A DNA stretch of 64,000 nucleotides, from the NCBI RefSeq assembly GCF_001629735.1, contig NZ_CP015224.1, positions 496,001 through 560,000 of the forward strand, in the 5' to 3' direction. Position numbers and translations under genes: made by a program. Origin of the DNA: Lysinibacillus sphaericus (GTDB lineage: Bacteria > Bacillota > Bacilli > Bacillales_A > Planococcaceae). The notes beneath the pieces were generated by a model. It made no database searches, was not told the origin of the DNA, and was given only the letters and a program-made list of their open reading frames with translations. Position 1 is the first letter of the stretch, and each line of letters starts with the position of its first letter. Of the stretch, positions 34,358-43,053 are shown in pieces.

Positions 34358-35185
34358 ATGAAACAGGTATTTATAAAACCAGCTGAAGGTATTTATACAA
34401 GCCTTTATGGCATGAGAAGTGGTTCAATGCATTATGGAGTGGATATTGCAAATACTAGCTCCAATGTACCAGTACATGCTTCCTCTGCGGGTGTGATTAA
34501 CAAAGCCGTTGGTGGTTGTTCAAATAATGGCTCTATCGGTAATACATGTAATGGCGGTTATGGAAACTATGTAATAGTTCGACACAGTATTGATGGGAAA
34601 ACATATGATACACTTTATGCTCATTTACAATCTATTAGTGTCTCTGTTGGTCAAACTGTCAATCAAGGTGATAAAATTGGTGTTATGGGGAACAGTGGGA
34701 GTTCAACTGGACAACATGTGCATTTTGAAATATATGAAAAAGCACGAGTGTCTCAATCAGAGGCGGTAGATCCTATGCCTTATTTAAACGGGGACAAGCC
34801 AACAGTTAGCTACCATACGTATGATGGAACTTGGGCAACGATTACAATTACTCAGAAGGCAAATGTGTTCAAAAATGTTGGCTATGAAATTATCGGTCAA
34901 CTTGAAGCTGGTGGAAAATACAAAGTGTATGGTCAAAGAGAGTATGCAGCTGATGGAACTCTATTCTATAATGTAGGGTCTGGTTATGTTCACCATGCTT
35001 ACGGAACTATTGCTAATCACCATGCAACTGTTACATCTACTATTAATACGTATAGCACTCCTAACGGAGCGTTTAAACGTCAATTAGCACCAGGAACTTA
35101 TAAAGTACATGCCGCCAAAGATGGTTGGTACAATTTAGGTGCAGAATGGGTTAAAGCGGATCAAGTATTAGTAACTAAAAACTAA
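34358..35185 (+). CDS. M23 family metallo-endopeptidase with SH3-like repeats
   Basis: A 275-residue peptidoglycan hydrolase starting at ATG 34358 (AAAGGAG eight bases upstream; the frame is open further 5' but has no ribosome site). The LytM-type zinc site is complete: His25 and Asp29 (HYGVD), His89 (YAHL), and His120/His122 (HVHFEI). Two SH3-like repeats of about 65 residues follow (NVFKNVGYEIIGQLEAGGKY and NTYSTPNGAFKRQLAPGTY), likely wall-binding. No signal peptide, so release needs lysis. It may be a second endolysin or a bacteriolysin of the tailocin locus. Confidence 0.85.
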   Translation: MKQVFIKPAEGIYTSLYGMRSGSMHYGVDIANTSSNVPVHASSAGVINKAVGGCSNNGSIGNTCNGGYGNYVIVRHSIDGKTYDTLYAHLQSISVSVGQTVNQGDKIGVMGNSGSSTGQHVHFEIYEKARVSQSEAVDPMPYLNGDKPTVSYHTYDGTWATITITQKANVFKNVGYEIIGQLEAGGKYKVYGQREYAADGTLFYNVGSGYVHHAYGTIANHHATVTSTINTYSTPNGAFKRQLAPGTYKVHAAKDGWYNLGAEWVKADQVLVTKN

Positions 35186-35439
35186 ATTCAAAAGATAATT
35201 AATATGATTAAAGACTAGCCTAGCAATGATGTCGGTCTCTTTCTGTTAGTAATTTTAATGACAGGATGGAAAAAATTAAAAGGATTATCAAAAGAGACCT
35301 ATCAATAAGGGTTTTATATGTAATTTATAGTTAAACAATGTCATGAATCACTATTAAACAAAATTTTTAAAAAACAGGGTCTCATTGAACTGCCCCGTAA
35401 AAGTTAGACATCAATCTAACTTTTACGGGGGTTTTTTTT

Positions 35440-35958
35440 ATGGCAAAAGTAAGTGTTGAACAACGTATTCCAGCAGTTCAACGATATTTAAATGGAAATG
35501 AACCTTTGATCGAAATTGCGAAAGATATCGGTGTGACAGCTCAGGTTGTCAGCGAATGGGTTCGCCGTTATCAAAAAAATGGCGTAGAGACTTTCTTAAA
35601 GTCCTATACAAACTATTCAGCTGACTATAAAATGAATGTACTTAATTATATGAACGAGACAGGTACATCTTCGAGAGACACAGCAGCACTATTCAATATT
35701 TCATCTTCTGGCATGATTCGGAATTGGAAGTTGAAGTTTGAAGTTGGTGGTTATGATGCCCTTGTTTCTAAGAAAAAGGGGCATCCATCTATGAAAAAAG
35801 AGACAAAAAGAACAACGAAATCAACACCAGCTGAAGGATCTGTTGAGGCGTTAGAAGCACGAATTAAACAATTAGAAATGGAGAATGCGTACTTAAAAAA
35901 GTTGAATACTTTAGTTCAAATGCAAGAAAAATTACCAATCAAATCAAAGCGCAAGTAA
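35440..35958 (+). CDS. IS150-type transposase OrfA
   Basis: 172 residues with two N-terminal helix-turn-helix regions (IEIAKDIGVTAQVVSEWVRRYQ; SSRDTAALFNISSSG) and a C-terminal leucine zipper (IKQLEMENAYLKKLNTL). It binds the element ends. The -1 frameshift heptamer A AAA AAG lies at 35895-35901, inside TTA AAA AAG, as expected for making OrfAB in IS3 elements. Confidence 0.85.
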   Translation: MAKVSVEQRIPAVQRYLNGNEPLIEIAKDIGVTAQVVSEWVRRYQKNGVETFLKSYTNYSADYKMNVLNYMNETGTSSRDTAALFNISSSGMIRNWKLKFEVGGYDALVSKKKGHPSMKKETKRTTKSTPAEGSVEALEARIKQLEMENAYLKKLNTLVQMQEKLPIKSKRK

Positions 35959-36336
35959 TTAATGAACTAAAGGAAATCTATGAAGTAGTGGAATTAAACA
36001 AAGTTGCTGATATTCCATGTAGTACATATTATTACTGAGAGAAGCGTTTGAATCGTCATGATAAATACGCTGATGTGAAAGTCGCAATTCAGTCCATCTA
36101 TCTGAATGCCATTGGCATAAAGTGTGAAGTCCGCATGAAGAAATATCGTTCGTATAAAGGTAACGTTGGAAAAATTGTCCCAAACATATTACAACGCGAT
36201 TTTACAGCGAAAAAAATGAACGAGAAATGGGTAACAGACGTGACAGAGTTCCATCTATTTGGTGAGAAACGTTATTTATCACCCGTCCCTGATCTATGTA
36301 ATGGCGAGATCATTGCATACACGGTCATGAAGCGAG
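35895..36336 (+). pseudogene. Truncated IS150-type transposase OrfB
   Basis: From the slippery site the -1 frame reads QIKAQVINELKEIYEVVEL and continues to CSTYYY, then a TGA at 36037-36039 where family members have Trp. It resumes with RHDKYADVK and ends in the DDE-domain part ([20 protein letters not shown]...) at about 36336. The second half of the catalytic domain is missing, so it is inactive. Confidence 0.8.
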
Positions 36337-36600
36337 GATGAAATTGCGTTATTAACCCATAACATTAATCAAATGTCAGAAGAAATTATGACCAGCATTG
36401 ACATGGAAAGAAAAGTTGAGCAGCAGCAAAAGAATGACCTCATTACAAACGTTTCTCATGACCTAAGAACACCTCTGACGTCTATTATGAGATACTTGCG
36501 TTTATTAAGAGAAGAGAAATATGAGACAAAAGAACAGTATGACGAATAGTTGAAGATAGCCTTTTCTAAATCTGAGCAATTGAAAAATTTAATTTCTCAC
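36337..36600 (+). pseudogene. Histidine kinase fragment (HAMP end and phospho-acceptor helix)
   Basis: In frame from GAT 36337 the sequence reads [16 protein letters not shown], then KNDLITNVSHDLRTPLTSIM (the H box with its phospho-accepting His) and EQLKNLISH. A TAG interrupts it after YDE near 36547, and the ATPase domain is absent. It is fused to the broken end of the IS element, so an IS-linked rearrangement destroyed the gene. Confidence 0.75.
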
Positions 36601-36617
36601 TGCCCTTTACGGCGTAA

Positions 36618-36932
36618 CTAATTTGTCCAAAGTGGATAAATGGTTATAGCATGATGTGGTTGTTCATGGCTGGCAAGCATATCCTGCATGGCAGCTAAGA
36701 AAGCAGTGTTTTTAATTAATATTTGAATTTCTGTCTGTTTGTATTGCTTTTGAAAATCAGTAATATAATCTCTAATGATTGAAAGGTTGTAGTGACTGTT
36801 AATTTCCACTTCAACGAAAAATGGCAATGTTAAATCAGGAAGCTTGGTACTACCACCGCGGCGAATCCAAACAGCTTCTTGTACATAATAACGGATGGGT
36901 AGTTGACGGTTACTGGCAATAAAAATATCCAT
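36618..36932 (-). CDS. Hypothetical protein
   Basis: A 104-residue soluble protein (MDIFIASNRQLPIRYYVQEA...; later VEVEINSHYNLSIIRDYI). Start ATG 36932 behind AAGGGGGC. It looks like an alpha/beta domain but I do not recognise the family. Its end lies next to the kinase remnant; it is otherwise isolated. Confidence 0.6.
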   Translation of the reverse strand: MDIFIASNRQLPIRYYVQEAVWIRRGGSTKLPDLTLPFFVEVEINSHYNLSIIRDYITDFQKQYKQTEIQILIKNTAFLAAMQDMLASHEQPHHAITIYPLWTN

Positions 36933-37180
36933 AAAAAGCCCCCTTCTATGTCTATTTCAAGCCTAAAGGAAAATTCCTCAGTCGTCAAAAGAAAACATGT
37001 GGAAATCTTAACAGCGATTTTCTCATGTTTTTTTGTTTGCTTTTTGTTGAATTTTGTTTGATTATGTCCGTTTTTTGGACTAATTGTAAAGGCAGTGTAA
37101 ACATTTATTTAATCCATTGTAAATGATATGTACAGAAAGCTTAAAACTATTAATAATAAAGTCTGACAACAAGGAAAGGG

Positions 37181-38812
37181 TTGAATAGATTGGATATCAA
37201 TATACAGGAGATGATTTTCCAATTTCTTGGAGGGTTAGGCTTATTTCTTTTTGCTATTAAATTTATGGGAGATGGTTTACAGAAGGCTGCTGGTGACCGT
37301 CTACGAGATATTTTAGATAAATTTACTACAAACCCATTAATGGGTGTACTAGTGGGTATTATTGTTACGGTTCTTATACAGTCCAGTTCAGGAACCACTG
37401 TTATTACAGTAGGACTAGTAAGTGCTGGACTTATGAAATTGCGCCAAGCAATTGGCGTTATTATGGGTGCCAATATTGGTACAACTATTACTGCCTTTAT
37501 AATAGGGATTGACGTAGGTGCATATGCATATCCCATTATGGCAGTGGGTGCCATTTGCTTATTTTTCTTTAAGAAAAGTATCATTCAAAATATTGGACAA
37601 GTACTTTTCGGGTTTGCTGGTTTATTTATTGGTTTAGAGCTCATGAGTGGTGGGATGAAGCCTCTTCGAGATTGGCAGCCATTTATAGATTTGACTATCC
37701 AAATGTCCGATGTACCGATTTTAGGTGTATTAGTAGGTACAATATTCACTTTAATTGTTCAATCTTCCTCTGCTACAGTTGGTATTTTACAAGGACTTTA
37801 TGCTGAAGATTTAATTTCTTTACACGGAGCATTACCTGTTTTGTTTGGTGATAATATTGGAACAACCATTACTGCTATCTTAGCTGCCTTAGGTGCTTCT
37901 ATAGCAGCAAAAAGAGCTGCTGCCACTCATTTACTATTTAACGTAGTGGGTACGATTATCTTTATGCTGATACTTGGCTTATTTACGAACTACGTAGAAT
38001 GGATTGCTGGGTTGCTTAATTTAGAACCAAAAATGCAAATAGCCTTTGCTCATGGAACTTTTAATGTCATTAATACGCTCGTTCAACTGCCGTTTATTGG
38101 CGTTTGGGCATATGTCGTAACAAAATTAATTCCTGGTGAAGATTCAGTCATCGAATATAAACCAAAATTTTTGGATAAAAATTTAATTGTTAAGTCACCT
38201 TCAATTGCACTAGGCCAAGCAAAAATGGAAGTCGTGCGTATGGGGGAATATAGTATTCTAGGATTAGAAGAAACGTTAACGATTTTAAAAACAGCTGACA
38301 CAAAATTGGTAGGCAAGGTCGAACAATTGGAAGAAGCTATCAATAACTTAGATCGTCAATCTACAGAATATTTAATAGAGCTATCAAAGCAATCTCTATC
38401 GAACCATGATTCTCAGCTGCATCATGCTTTGTTTGACAACATTCGTGATATCGAGCGAATTGGTGACCATGTAGAAAATATTATCGAGCTTCTACAATAC
38501 AAAGATAGTAATCGCGTCCGCTTAAGCGATCAAGCGCTGAAAGAGTTAGAAGATATGTTCATTTTTACATTAGCGACTGTAAAAATGGCTATCGAATCTC
38601 TCGACAAACAAGATCGATCTTTAGCACAGCAAGTGGTTGAAAAAGAAAATGAAATAGATAATATGGAGAGACGTTTACGTAAATTGCATATTAAGCGATT
38701 AAATGAAGGCGTATGCTCAGGTTCAGCAGGCATTGTATTTGCAGATATCGTCAGTAATTTGGAAAGAATCGGAGATCATGCATCCAATATAGCGGAAACT
38801 GTTATTTCCTAA
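37181..38812 (+). CDS. Na/Pi cotransporter family protein (NptA-like, PhoU-type C terminus)
   Basis: 543 residues. The membrane part (residues about 1-315) carries the duplicated Na_Pi_cotrans QSSS motifs, QSSSGTTVITVGLVSAGL and QSSSATVGILQGL. The C-terminal about 200 residues are PhoU-like helices (NIRDIERIGDHVENI; SNLERIGDHASNI). Imports phosphate, or balances it, with sodium. TTG 37181 or TTG 37190 are both possible starts behind AAGGAAAGGG. A terminator follows. Confidence 0.88.
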   Translation: MNRLDINIQEMIFQFLGGLGLFLFAIKFMGDGLQKAAGDRLRDILDKFTTNPLMGVLVGIIVTVLIQSSSGTTVITVGLVSAGLMKLRQAIGVIMGANIGTTITAFIIGIDVGAYAYPIMAVGAICLFFFKKSIIQNIGQVLFGFAGLFIGLELMSGGMKPLRDWQPFIDLTIQMSDVPILGVLVGTIFTLIVQSSSATVGILQGLYAEDLISLHGALPVLFGDNIGTTITAILAALGASIAAKRAAATHLLFNVVGTIIFMLILGLFTNYVEWIAGLLNLEPKMQIAFAHGTFNVINTLVQLPFIGVWAYVVTKLIPGEDSVIEYKPKFLDKNLIVKSPSIALGQAKMEVVRMGEYSILGLEETLTILKTADTKLVGKVEQLEEAINNLDRQSTEYLIELSKQSLSNHDSQLHHALFDNIRDIERIGDHVENIIELLQYKDSNRVRLSDQALKELEDMFIFTLATVKMAIESLDKQDRSLAQQVVEKENEIDNMERRLRKLHIKRLNEGVCSGSAGIVFADIVSNLERIGDHASNIAETVIS

Positions 38813-38817
38813 AATGG

Positions 38818-38856
38818 AGCTGTTCAGTAGCGTGAAAACTACTGAATAGCTTTTTA
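38818..38856 (+). terminator. Terminator of the Na/Pi cotransporter gene
   Basis: AGCTGTTCAGTAG (38818-38830) pairs with CTACTGAATAGCT (38839-38851), with one mismatch, and is followed by T residues. Confidence 0.8.
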
Positions 38857-38872
38857 ATTGGCGTTCAATGTG

Positions 38873-38956
38873 ATGGATAAGACATCTAAAATGGTGGATA
38901 AAGCCTTGAAAGTGACGGATAGAATCGTAAATGTAGGGGATAAAGCCTTGAAACCA
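38873..38956. repeat. Four-copy 21-bp imperfect tandem repeat
   Basis: Four consecutive 21-bp units (38873, 38894, 38915, 38936) share NNGGATAAAgccttgaaannn. Units 2 and 4 are nearly identical (GTGGATAAAGCCTTGAAA and GGGGATAAAGCCTTGAAA). Units 1 and 3 are diverged. The array is intergenic and its frames contain stops. Confidence 0.7.
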
Positions 38957-39064
38957 ATAGCTATCCATATTCATTAGTTGGTGCTGCAATAGTCGTAATC
39001 ATAGGGGTGTTGAGTTTATGAGGTGGAGTAAAGTACGAGTATGAATAGTTTCTCTTAAAATGAA

Positions 39065-39102
39065 AAAAGTAAGTAAGACATGGTTGCGTCTTACTTACTT
39101 TT
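39065..39102 (-). terminator. Terminator of the YitT-family gene
   Basis: AAAAGTAAGTAAGAC (39065-39079) and GTCTTACTTACTTTT (39088-39102) form a perfect 15-bp stem with an 8-nt loop, next to the minus-strand stop at 39106. Confidence 0.8.
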
Positions 39103-39105
39103 ACT

Positions 39106-39966
39106 TTAATGGATATCTCTTTTCTTAAAGTTACCGCCACGAACTTCTGAAACATCAGAAATCACAACAAAGGCACCTTCATCGATATCTTTAATAATAG
39201 AAACTAACTTGTTTTCTTCCATACGGTTAATGACACAGTTTAAAATTTCAGTTGGTTCATTGGAGAAGCCACCACGTCCATGTGTATAGGTAACACCACG
39301 TCCGAGACGAGCTTGGATTGCGTCCCCAATCTCCTCAGATTTTGCACTAACTACACGGACTTCTTTTGATTTCTCTAAACCAACCTGGATAATATCGATA
39401 ACATTTTTCGCAATATAATATGTTAACGCTGAGTATAAAGCGCTCTCTAAGCCAAAGATAAAGCTTGCCCCTAAGAAAATAAAGGCGTTGATAAATAAGA
39501 TAATATCGCCGACTGAAAATGGAATTTTACGTGATAGTAATACGGCTAAAACCTCCGAACCATCTAAAGCGCCACCGTTACGTAAGACAATCCCAATACC
39601 TACACCAAGCAGCATACCACCAGATAAGACAATTAGTAAGGGATCATTCGGGCCTAAAATGGTTTTGACATCATGTAAAAGAACCGTGGAAATGGATAAT
39701 GCTGCGATACCAGCACTACTCATTAAGGCAAAGGTTTTTCCAACCTGCTTATAACCGATATAGACGAATGGGATATTTAGTACAAAGAGCAGTAAGCCTA
39801 ATGGAATTTCAAATAGGTGAGCTCCCATAATACTGAGACCTGTTACACCACCATCAATAACAGCATTTGGAATCAATACAGCCTCTAGCCCGTAAGCAGC
39901 AATAACTGCCCCAATAATAATCATAATGAATTTTCGTGTGTTTTCTAGTGACTTTCCTTTTTTCAT
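39106..39966 (-). CDS. YitT family membrane protein (DUF2179 C terminus)
   Basis: 286 residues. Five or six membrane helices form the YitT (DUF161) domain, with GVTGLSIMGAHLFEIP and NGGALDGSEVLAVLLSRK as hallmark segments. A soluble DUF2179 domain follows (about residues 215-280, GRGVTYTHGRGGFSNEP). Function in this family is unknown, with transport or signalling proposed. ATG 39966 behind GGAGAAG. Confidence 0.87.
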   Translation of the reverse strand: MKKGKSLENTRKFIMIIIGAVIAAYGLEAVLIPNAVIDGGVTGLSIMGAHLFEIPLGLLLFVLNIPFVYIGYKQVGKTFALMSSAGIAALSISTVLLHDVKTILGPNDPLLIVLSGGMLLGVGIGIVLRNGGALDGSEVLAVLLSRKIPFSVGDIILFINAFIFLGASFIFGLESALYSALTYYIAKNVIDIIQVGLEKSKEVRVVSAKSEEIGDAIQARLGRGVTYTHGRGGFSNEPTEILNCVINRMEENKLVSIIKDIDEGAFVVISDVSEVRGGNFKKRDIH

Positions 39967-39999
39967 AAATCTTCTCCATTTCTTTACGTAAAATATTAC

Positions 40000-40539
40000 T
40001 TAAGGTTTTGGAATAATATTTATAGCAATTGTTTTAGTCTCCGAACCTTTACTTGAGTCGGCCATATTATAGTATTTAGTTAGTAAAGCGTTTAATTCAT
40101 CATCAAAATTCTTGAATTGATCAACTGATAACGTCAAGTCAATAAAAGAAAAAGTAGCTAAATCTGCGGTACTTTCTTTTTCATCAAGTGAATGTAAATA
40201 ATTTTGATATTGAGATAGTAGCGCTAATTGATAGTAGGAAATGTAATTTAATTTTTGCTTGGTTTTGAGCTGTGTCCACTCCTCCTTACTAAGTTTTGCT
40301 GCCCCTTCATTTAATGCATAGAACTTCTCTGTAACAGAACGTACTTTTCGCTCCTTCACAATTTTTATGACGTTTTCGTCCACTAAAATTTGGATATGTC
40401 GATATAAAGTAGCTTGCGGTACATCCTTAATGACTGAAATCATCTCCAAAGTGCTTAAGCCTTCTTCTTTATTGTGCATTAGAGCTTGTAAAATTTTCAT
40501 TCTCACAGGGTGCATTAATACCTCTGCTTTATTGCGCAT
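40000..40539 (-). CDS. Winged-helix (ArsR/HTH_20-like) regulator
   Basis: 179 residues. The N-terminal winged helix (LMHPVRMKILQALMH..., then PQATLYRHIQILVDENVIKIV) is of the ArsR/PadR-like HTH_20 type. The remainder is helical and may bind a ligand. ATG 40539 behind AGGAGG. Divergent from the ABC operon starting at 40726, which it may regulate. Confidence 0.8.
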   Translation of the reverse strand: MRNKAEVLMHPVRMKILQALMHNKEEGLSTLEMISVIKDVPQATLYRHIQILVDENVIKIVKERKVRSVTEKFYALNEGAAKLSKEEWTQLKTKQKLNYISYYQLALLSQYQNYLHSLDEKESTADLATFSFIDLTLSVDQFKNFDDELNALLTKYYNMADSSKGSETKTIAINIIPKP

Positions 40540-40672
40540 AAACCGATCCTCCTAATAAATGAATGAGATGGTATCAAGGAAAGCATTCGAATGTTCTCAA
40601 ATTGAGAACATTATCAAAAAATATATTATAGGTTTTTTTTGGGGGTGTACAGTAAAAAGGTAATGTAATTTT

Positions 40673-40709
40673 TTTACGCTTCTGTTATCATTATTGATAA
40701 TGATAATGA
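40673..40709 (+). promoter_or_regulatory. Promoter overlapped by a Fur-box-like sequence
   Basis: TTTACG (40673-40678) and GATAAT (40696-40701) are 17 bp apart. The -10 lies in TATCATTAT-TG-ATAATGATA followed by AT, with 9-bp inverted arms and two GATAAT repeats as in Fur sites. The 7-1-7 match is imperfect, so iron control is tentative. Confidence 0.4.
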
Positions 40710-40725
40710 AAGGGGCTATAAATTT

Positions 40726-40977
40726 ATGAAATTACACTATGGTTTTGAAGACTTAGGTCAAATGGATTGGGCAAGCATACTACCAATCCTTTTACCTTTT
40801 TTATTCGTAGGTTTTTTACTTATCGTTGTTGCACTTGTCGATCTATATCGGCACCGAGAAACGAGAGAAAATATACTAATGTGGGCAATTATTATTTTGT
40901 TCTTCAATACAATTGGTTCGGTTCTATATTTTGTAATAGGTAGAAAGGATGTAAATAAACATGCGCTTAGAAATTAA
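40726..40977 (+). CDS. PLDc_N domain small membrane protein (YxlE-like)
   Basis: 83 residues with two membrane helices (LPILLPFLFVGFLLIVVALVDLY and ENILMWAIIILFFNTIGSVLYFVIGR). The second has the WAIIILFFNTIGSVLYFVIGR signature of the PLDc_N family. Such genes accompany ABC exporters (YxlEFG in B. subtilis), as here. It overlaps the ATPase gene by 17 bases. Confidence 0.85.
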   Translation: MKLHYGFEDLGQMDWASILPILLPFLFVGFLLIVVALVDLYRHRETRENILMWAIIILFFNTIGSVLYFVIGRKDVNKHALRN

Positions 40978-41863
40978 TAATATTACAAAAAAATTTAAAT
41001 ATAAAACGGCTGTGAATAATTTTTCATTAATTATAGATACGAATGAATGTGTAGGGCTTATTGGACCAAATGGAGCAGGGAAATCCACATTAATTCAAAT
41101 CATTGCTGACATTCTCTATGCAGATGAAGGAAACATCGTGCTTGATGGACAAAAAATTTCAAAGATGAAAAATCAAATTGGTTATTTACCACAGTACCCT
41201 AATTTCTTCTCGTGGATGACAGCATTTGAAACGCTATCCTTTATGGGGACACTTTCTGGTATATCAAAAAAACAATTACAAAAGGACATTCCAATTCTTT
41301 TAGAAAAGGTGGGCTTAGGGAAAGAAGCGCATGTTCATGTCGGAACATTTTCTGGAGGTATGAAACAGCGTCTTGGCATCGCACAAGCTTTATTACACAA
41401 GCCAGCTTTAATAATTATGGATGAACCGGTATCAGCACTAGATCCAATTGGTAGACGTGAGGTGTTGAATTTATTAAAAGACATCAAAAAAGAAACGACC
41501 ATATTACTCTCTACACATATATTAGGCGATGCGGAGGAGGTTTGTGAGCGCTTTGTGGTCATTAAAAATGGTTACAAAATAGAAGATGCGACAAAATTAG
41601 AGTTACTGAATCGCTATCAAGACTCAGCTATCTTTATAATGATTCAAAAGAAAGATGTTAAGTGGCTAAAAACGATTGAACAGTTACCGTATGTAAAGAA
41701 AATCGAAGGTTGTGGTGATGGCTTTAAAGTATATGTCAATCAGTTGGAAGCGGATGCCCATCGATTACTACAGTGCGGATTGGATTCTAACGTGATTTTT
41801 ACAAAGTTTAATCTTGGCGTTCAAGAAAGCTTAGAAGAAATATTTTTAGAATTGGTGGTGTAG
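40961..41863 (+). CDS. ABC transporter ATP-binding protein (YxlF-like)
   Basis: 300 residues with Walker A GPNGAGKSTLIQ (about residue 37 onward), signature FSGGMKQRLGIAQ, Walker B LIIMDEPVSALDP and H-loop LLSTHILGDAEEVC, all intact. A C-terminal domain of about 85 residues follows, as in YxlF/CcmA exporters. It overlaps the PLDc_N gene and lies 5 bp before the permease gene, so the three form one operon. Confidence 0.9.
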   Translation: MRLEINNITKKFKYKTAVNNFSLIIDTNECVGLIGPNGAGKSTLIQIIADILYADEGNIVLDGQKISKMKNQIGYLPQYPNFFSWMTAFETLSFMGTLSGISKKQLQKDIPILLEKVGLGKEAHVHVGTFSGGMKQRLGIAQALLHKPALIIMDEPVSALDPIGRREVLNLLKDIKKETTILLSTHILGDAEEVCERFVVIKNGYKIEDATKLELLNRYQDSAIFIMIQKKDVKWLKTIEQLPYVKKIEGCGDGFKVYVNQLEADAHRLLQCGLDSNVIFTKFNLGVQESLEEIFLELVV

Positions 41864-41868
41864 CGGGA

Positions 41869-42648
41869 GTGAATACGTTTATAGCATTAAGTAAAAAAGA
41901 AATGAATCAAATGACAAAGGAGTATAAGGTCATTTGGCTACCCATTGTATATATTCTACTAGGTCTAACTCAGCCAATCATGATGTATTTCTTGCCTGCT
42001 ATTTTACAATCAATGGGTGGTATTGAAGGGATTATGATTGATCCAACATTGACAAAGCCAGAGGGACAAGAAGTGCTTGCCTCAACCCTTAATTCGCAAT
42101 TTGATCAATTAGGTATAATCATACTTACCATTGCAACGATGGGTATTATTCAAGGAGAAAAAGCCAATGGAATGATGGCATTCATTCTCACAAGGCCTGT
42201 ATCTATCTCCTCCTACCTGGGTAGTAAAATCCTTACTCATTATGTTTTAGCTGTTTTATGTATTACGATTGGCTATGCAATGTCCTTTGGCTATACATCT
42301 TATTTATTTACCTCTGTACCGATAACGCGTGCATTAATGGCTTTAGTATTTTATTGTATTTGGCTGTTGTTTGTTATTACATTTGTTGCCATGATCAGTA
42401 CCTTTTTTAACAGTTCACCATTTATTGCTTTAATCAGTATTGGTGTTTTATTCATTTGTCGTTTTTGTGCTGGCTTACATCCAATTTTAGATGTTATTAA
42501 TCCAGCTAGTAATAGCTTGTATGCGACTACGATATTAATGACAGGTGACGTAGCAACATGGTATGGCTTTAATTTTGTTGTCACAATAATACTTGTACTA
42601 TTCATGGTGGTTATCATGCATCATTTTATTGCTAAAAAGAAATTTTAA
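41869..42648 (+). CDS. ABC-2 permease (YxlG-like)
   Basis: 259 residues with six predicted membrane helices. The IQGEKANGMMAFILTRPVSISSYLGSK stretch corresponds to the cytoplasmic coupling segment of ABC-2 permeases. GTG start at 41869 with the GGTGGTG region upstream. Works with the preceding ATPase; substrate unknown. Confidence 0.85.
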   Translation: MNTFIALSKKEMNQMTKEYKVIWLPIVYILLGLTQPIMMYFLPAILQSMGGIEGIMIDPTLTKPEGQEVLASTLNSQFDQLGIIILTIATMGIIQGEKANGMMAFILTRPVSISSYLGSKILTHYVLAVLCITIGYAMSFGYTSYLFTSVPITRALMALVFYCIWLLFVITFVAMISTFFNSSPFIALISIGVLFICRFCAGLHPILDVINPASNSLYATTILMTGDVATWYGFNFVVTIILVLFMVVIMHHFIAKKKF

Positions 42649-42669
42649 TATGAAGGAAATCCTCGGCAA

Positions 42670-43053
42670 ATGAATGTAAAAGTAAATCGTAAAAGCAAAA
42701 TTCCCTATTATCAGCAACTCACACAGCAGCTGCTTTTATCCATAACGACAGGAAATTTAAAAAAGGGAGACCATTTGCCTTCTATTCGTCAGCTAGCGGC
42801 ACAAACCAACCTTAATCTGCATACAGTTCATAAAAGCTACAAAGAGCTTCAAAAAAAGGGTATTATTACCATTAAACCTCATTCTAGAGCAGTCGTTAGT
42901 GTAGATTCTAGCAAAGCAAAGACTATTTCACTTCAACAACTTTCTATGAGTGTGGAACAAATATTGATAGAAGCGTATCTTTTGGGAATTAAAGAAGGGC
43001 AACTTGAAGAAATGTTTCAGGAGAGTTTACGAAAATATTATACGGAGAGTTAG
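42670..43053 (+). CDS. GntR family regulator (YtrA-like)
   Basis: 127 residues. The winged helix (KIPYYQQLTQQLLLSITTGNLKKGDHLPSIRQLAAQ, residues 8-43, then NLNLHTVHKSYKELQKKGII) fills most of the protein, leaving a short helical C-terminal dimerisation tail, the YtrA subfamily layout. These usually regulate adjacent ABC exporter genes, and it is the last gene of this operon. Confidence 0.87.
   Translation: MNVKVNRKSKIPYYQQLTQQLLLSITTGNLKKGDHLPSIRQLAAQTNLNLHTVHKSYKELQKKGIITIKPHSRAVVSVDSSKAKTISLQQLSMSVEQILIEAYLLGIKEGQLEEMFQESLRKYYTES

Larger units (their letters stand above)
35386..36336 (+). mobile_element. Truncated IS3-family (IS150 group) element
   Basis: The left end starts TGAACTGCCCCGTAAAAGTT (35386 onward), typical of IS150-group termini. 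A 16-bp inverted repeat (35393-35430) covers the region before orfA. orfA is intact, and orfB has a stop codon and breaks off at about 36336, where kinase sequence begins. No right end is present, so the element cannot move by itself. Confidence 0.8.

Noticed and set aside
16261-35185. A complete temperate prophage
   Set aside because: No integrase, terminase, portal, capsid or head-tail connector could be found, so a tail-only element fits better.
35959-36183. Minus-strand frame across the IS remnant
   Set aside because: Antisense of decayed transposase sequence. No motif and no ribosome site.
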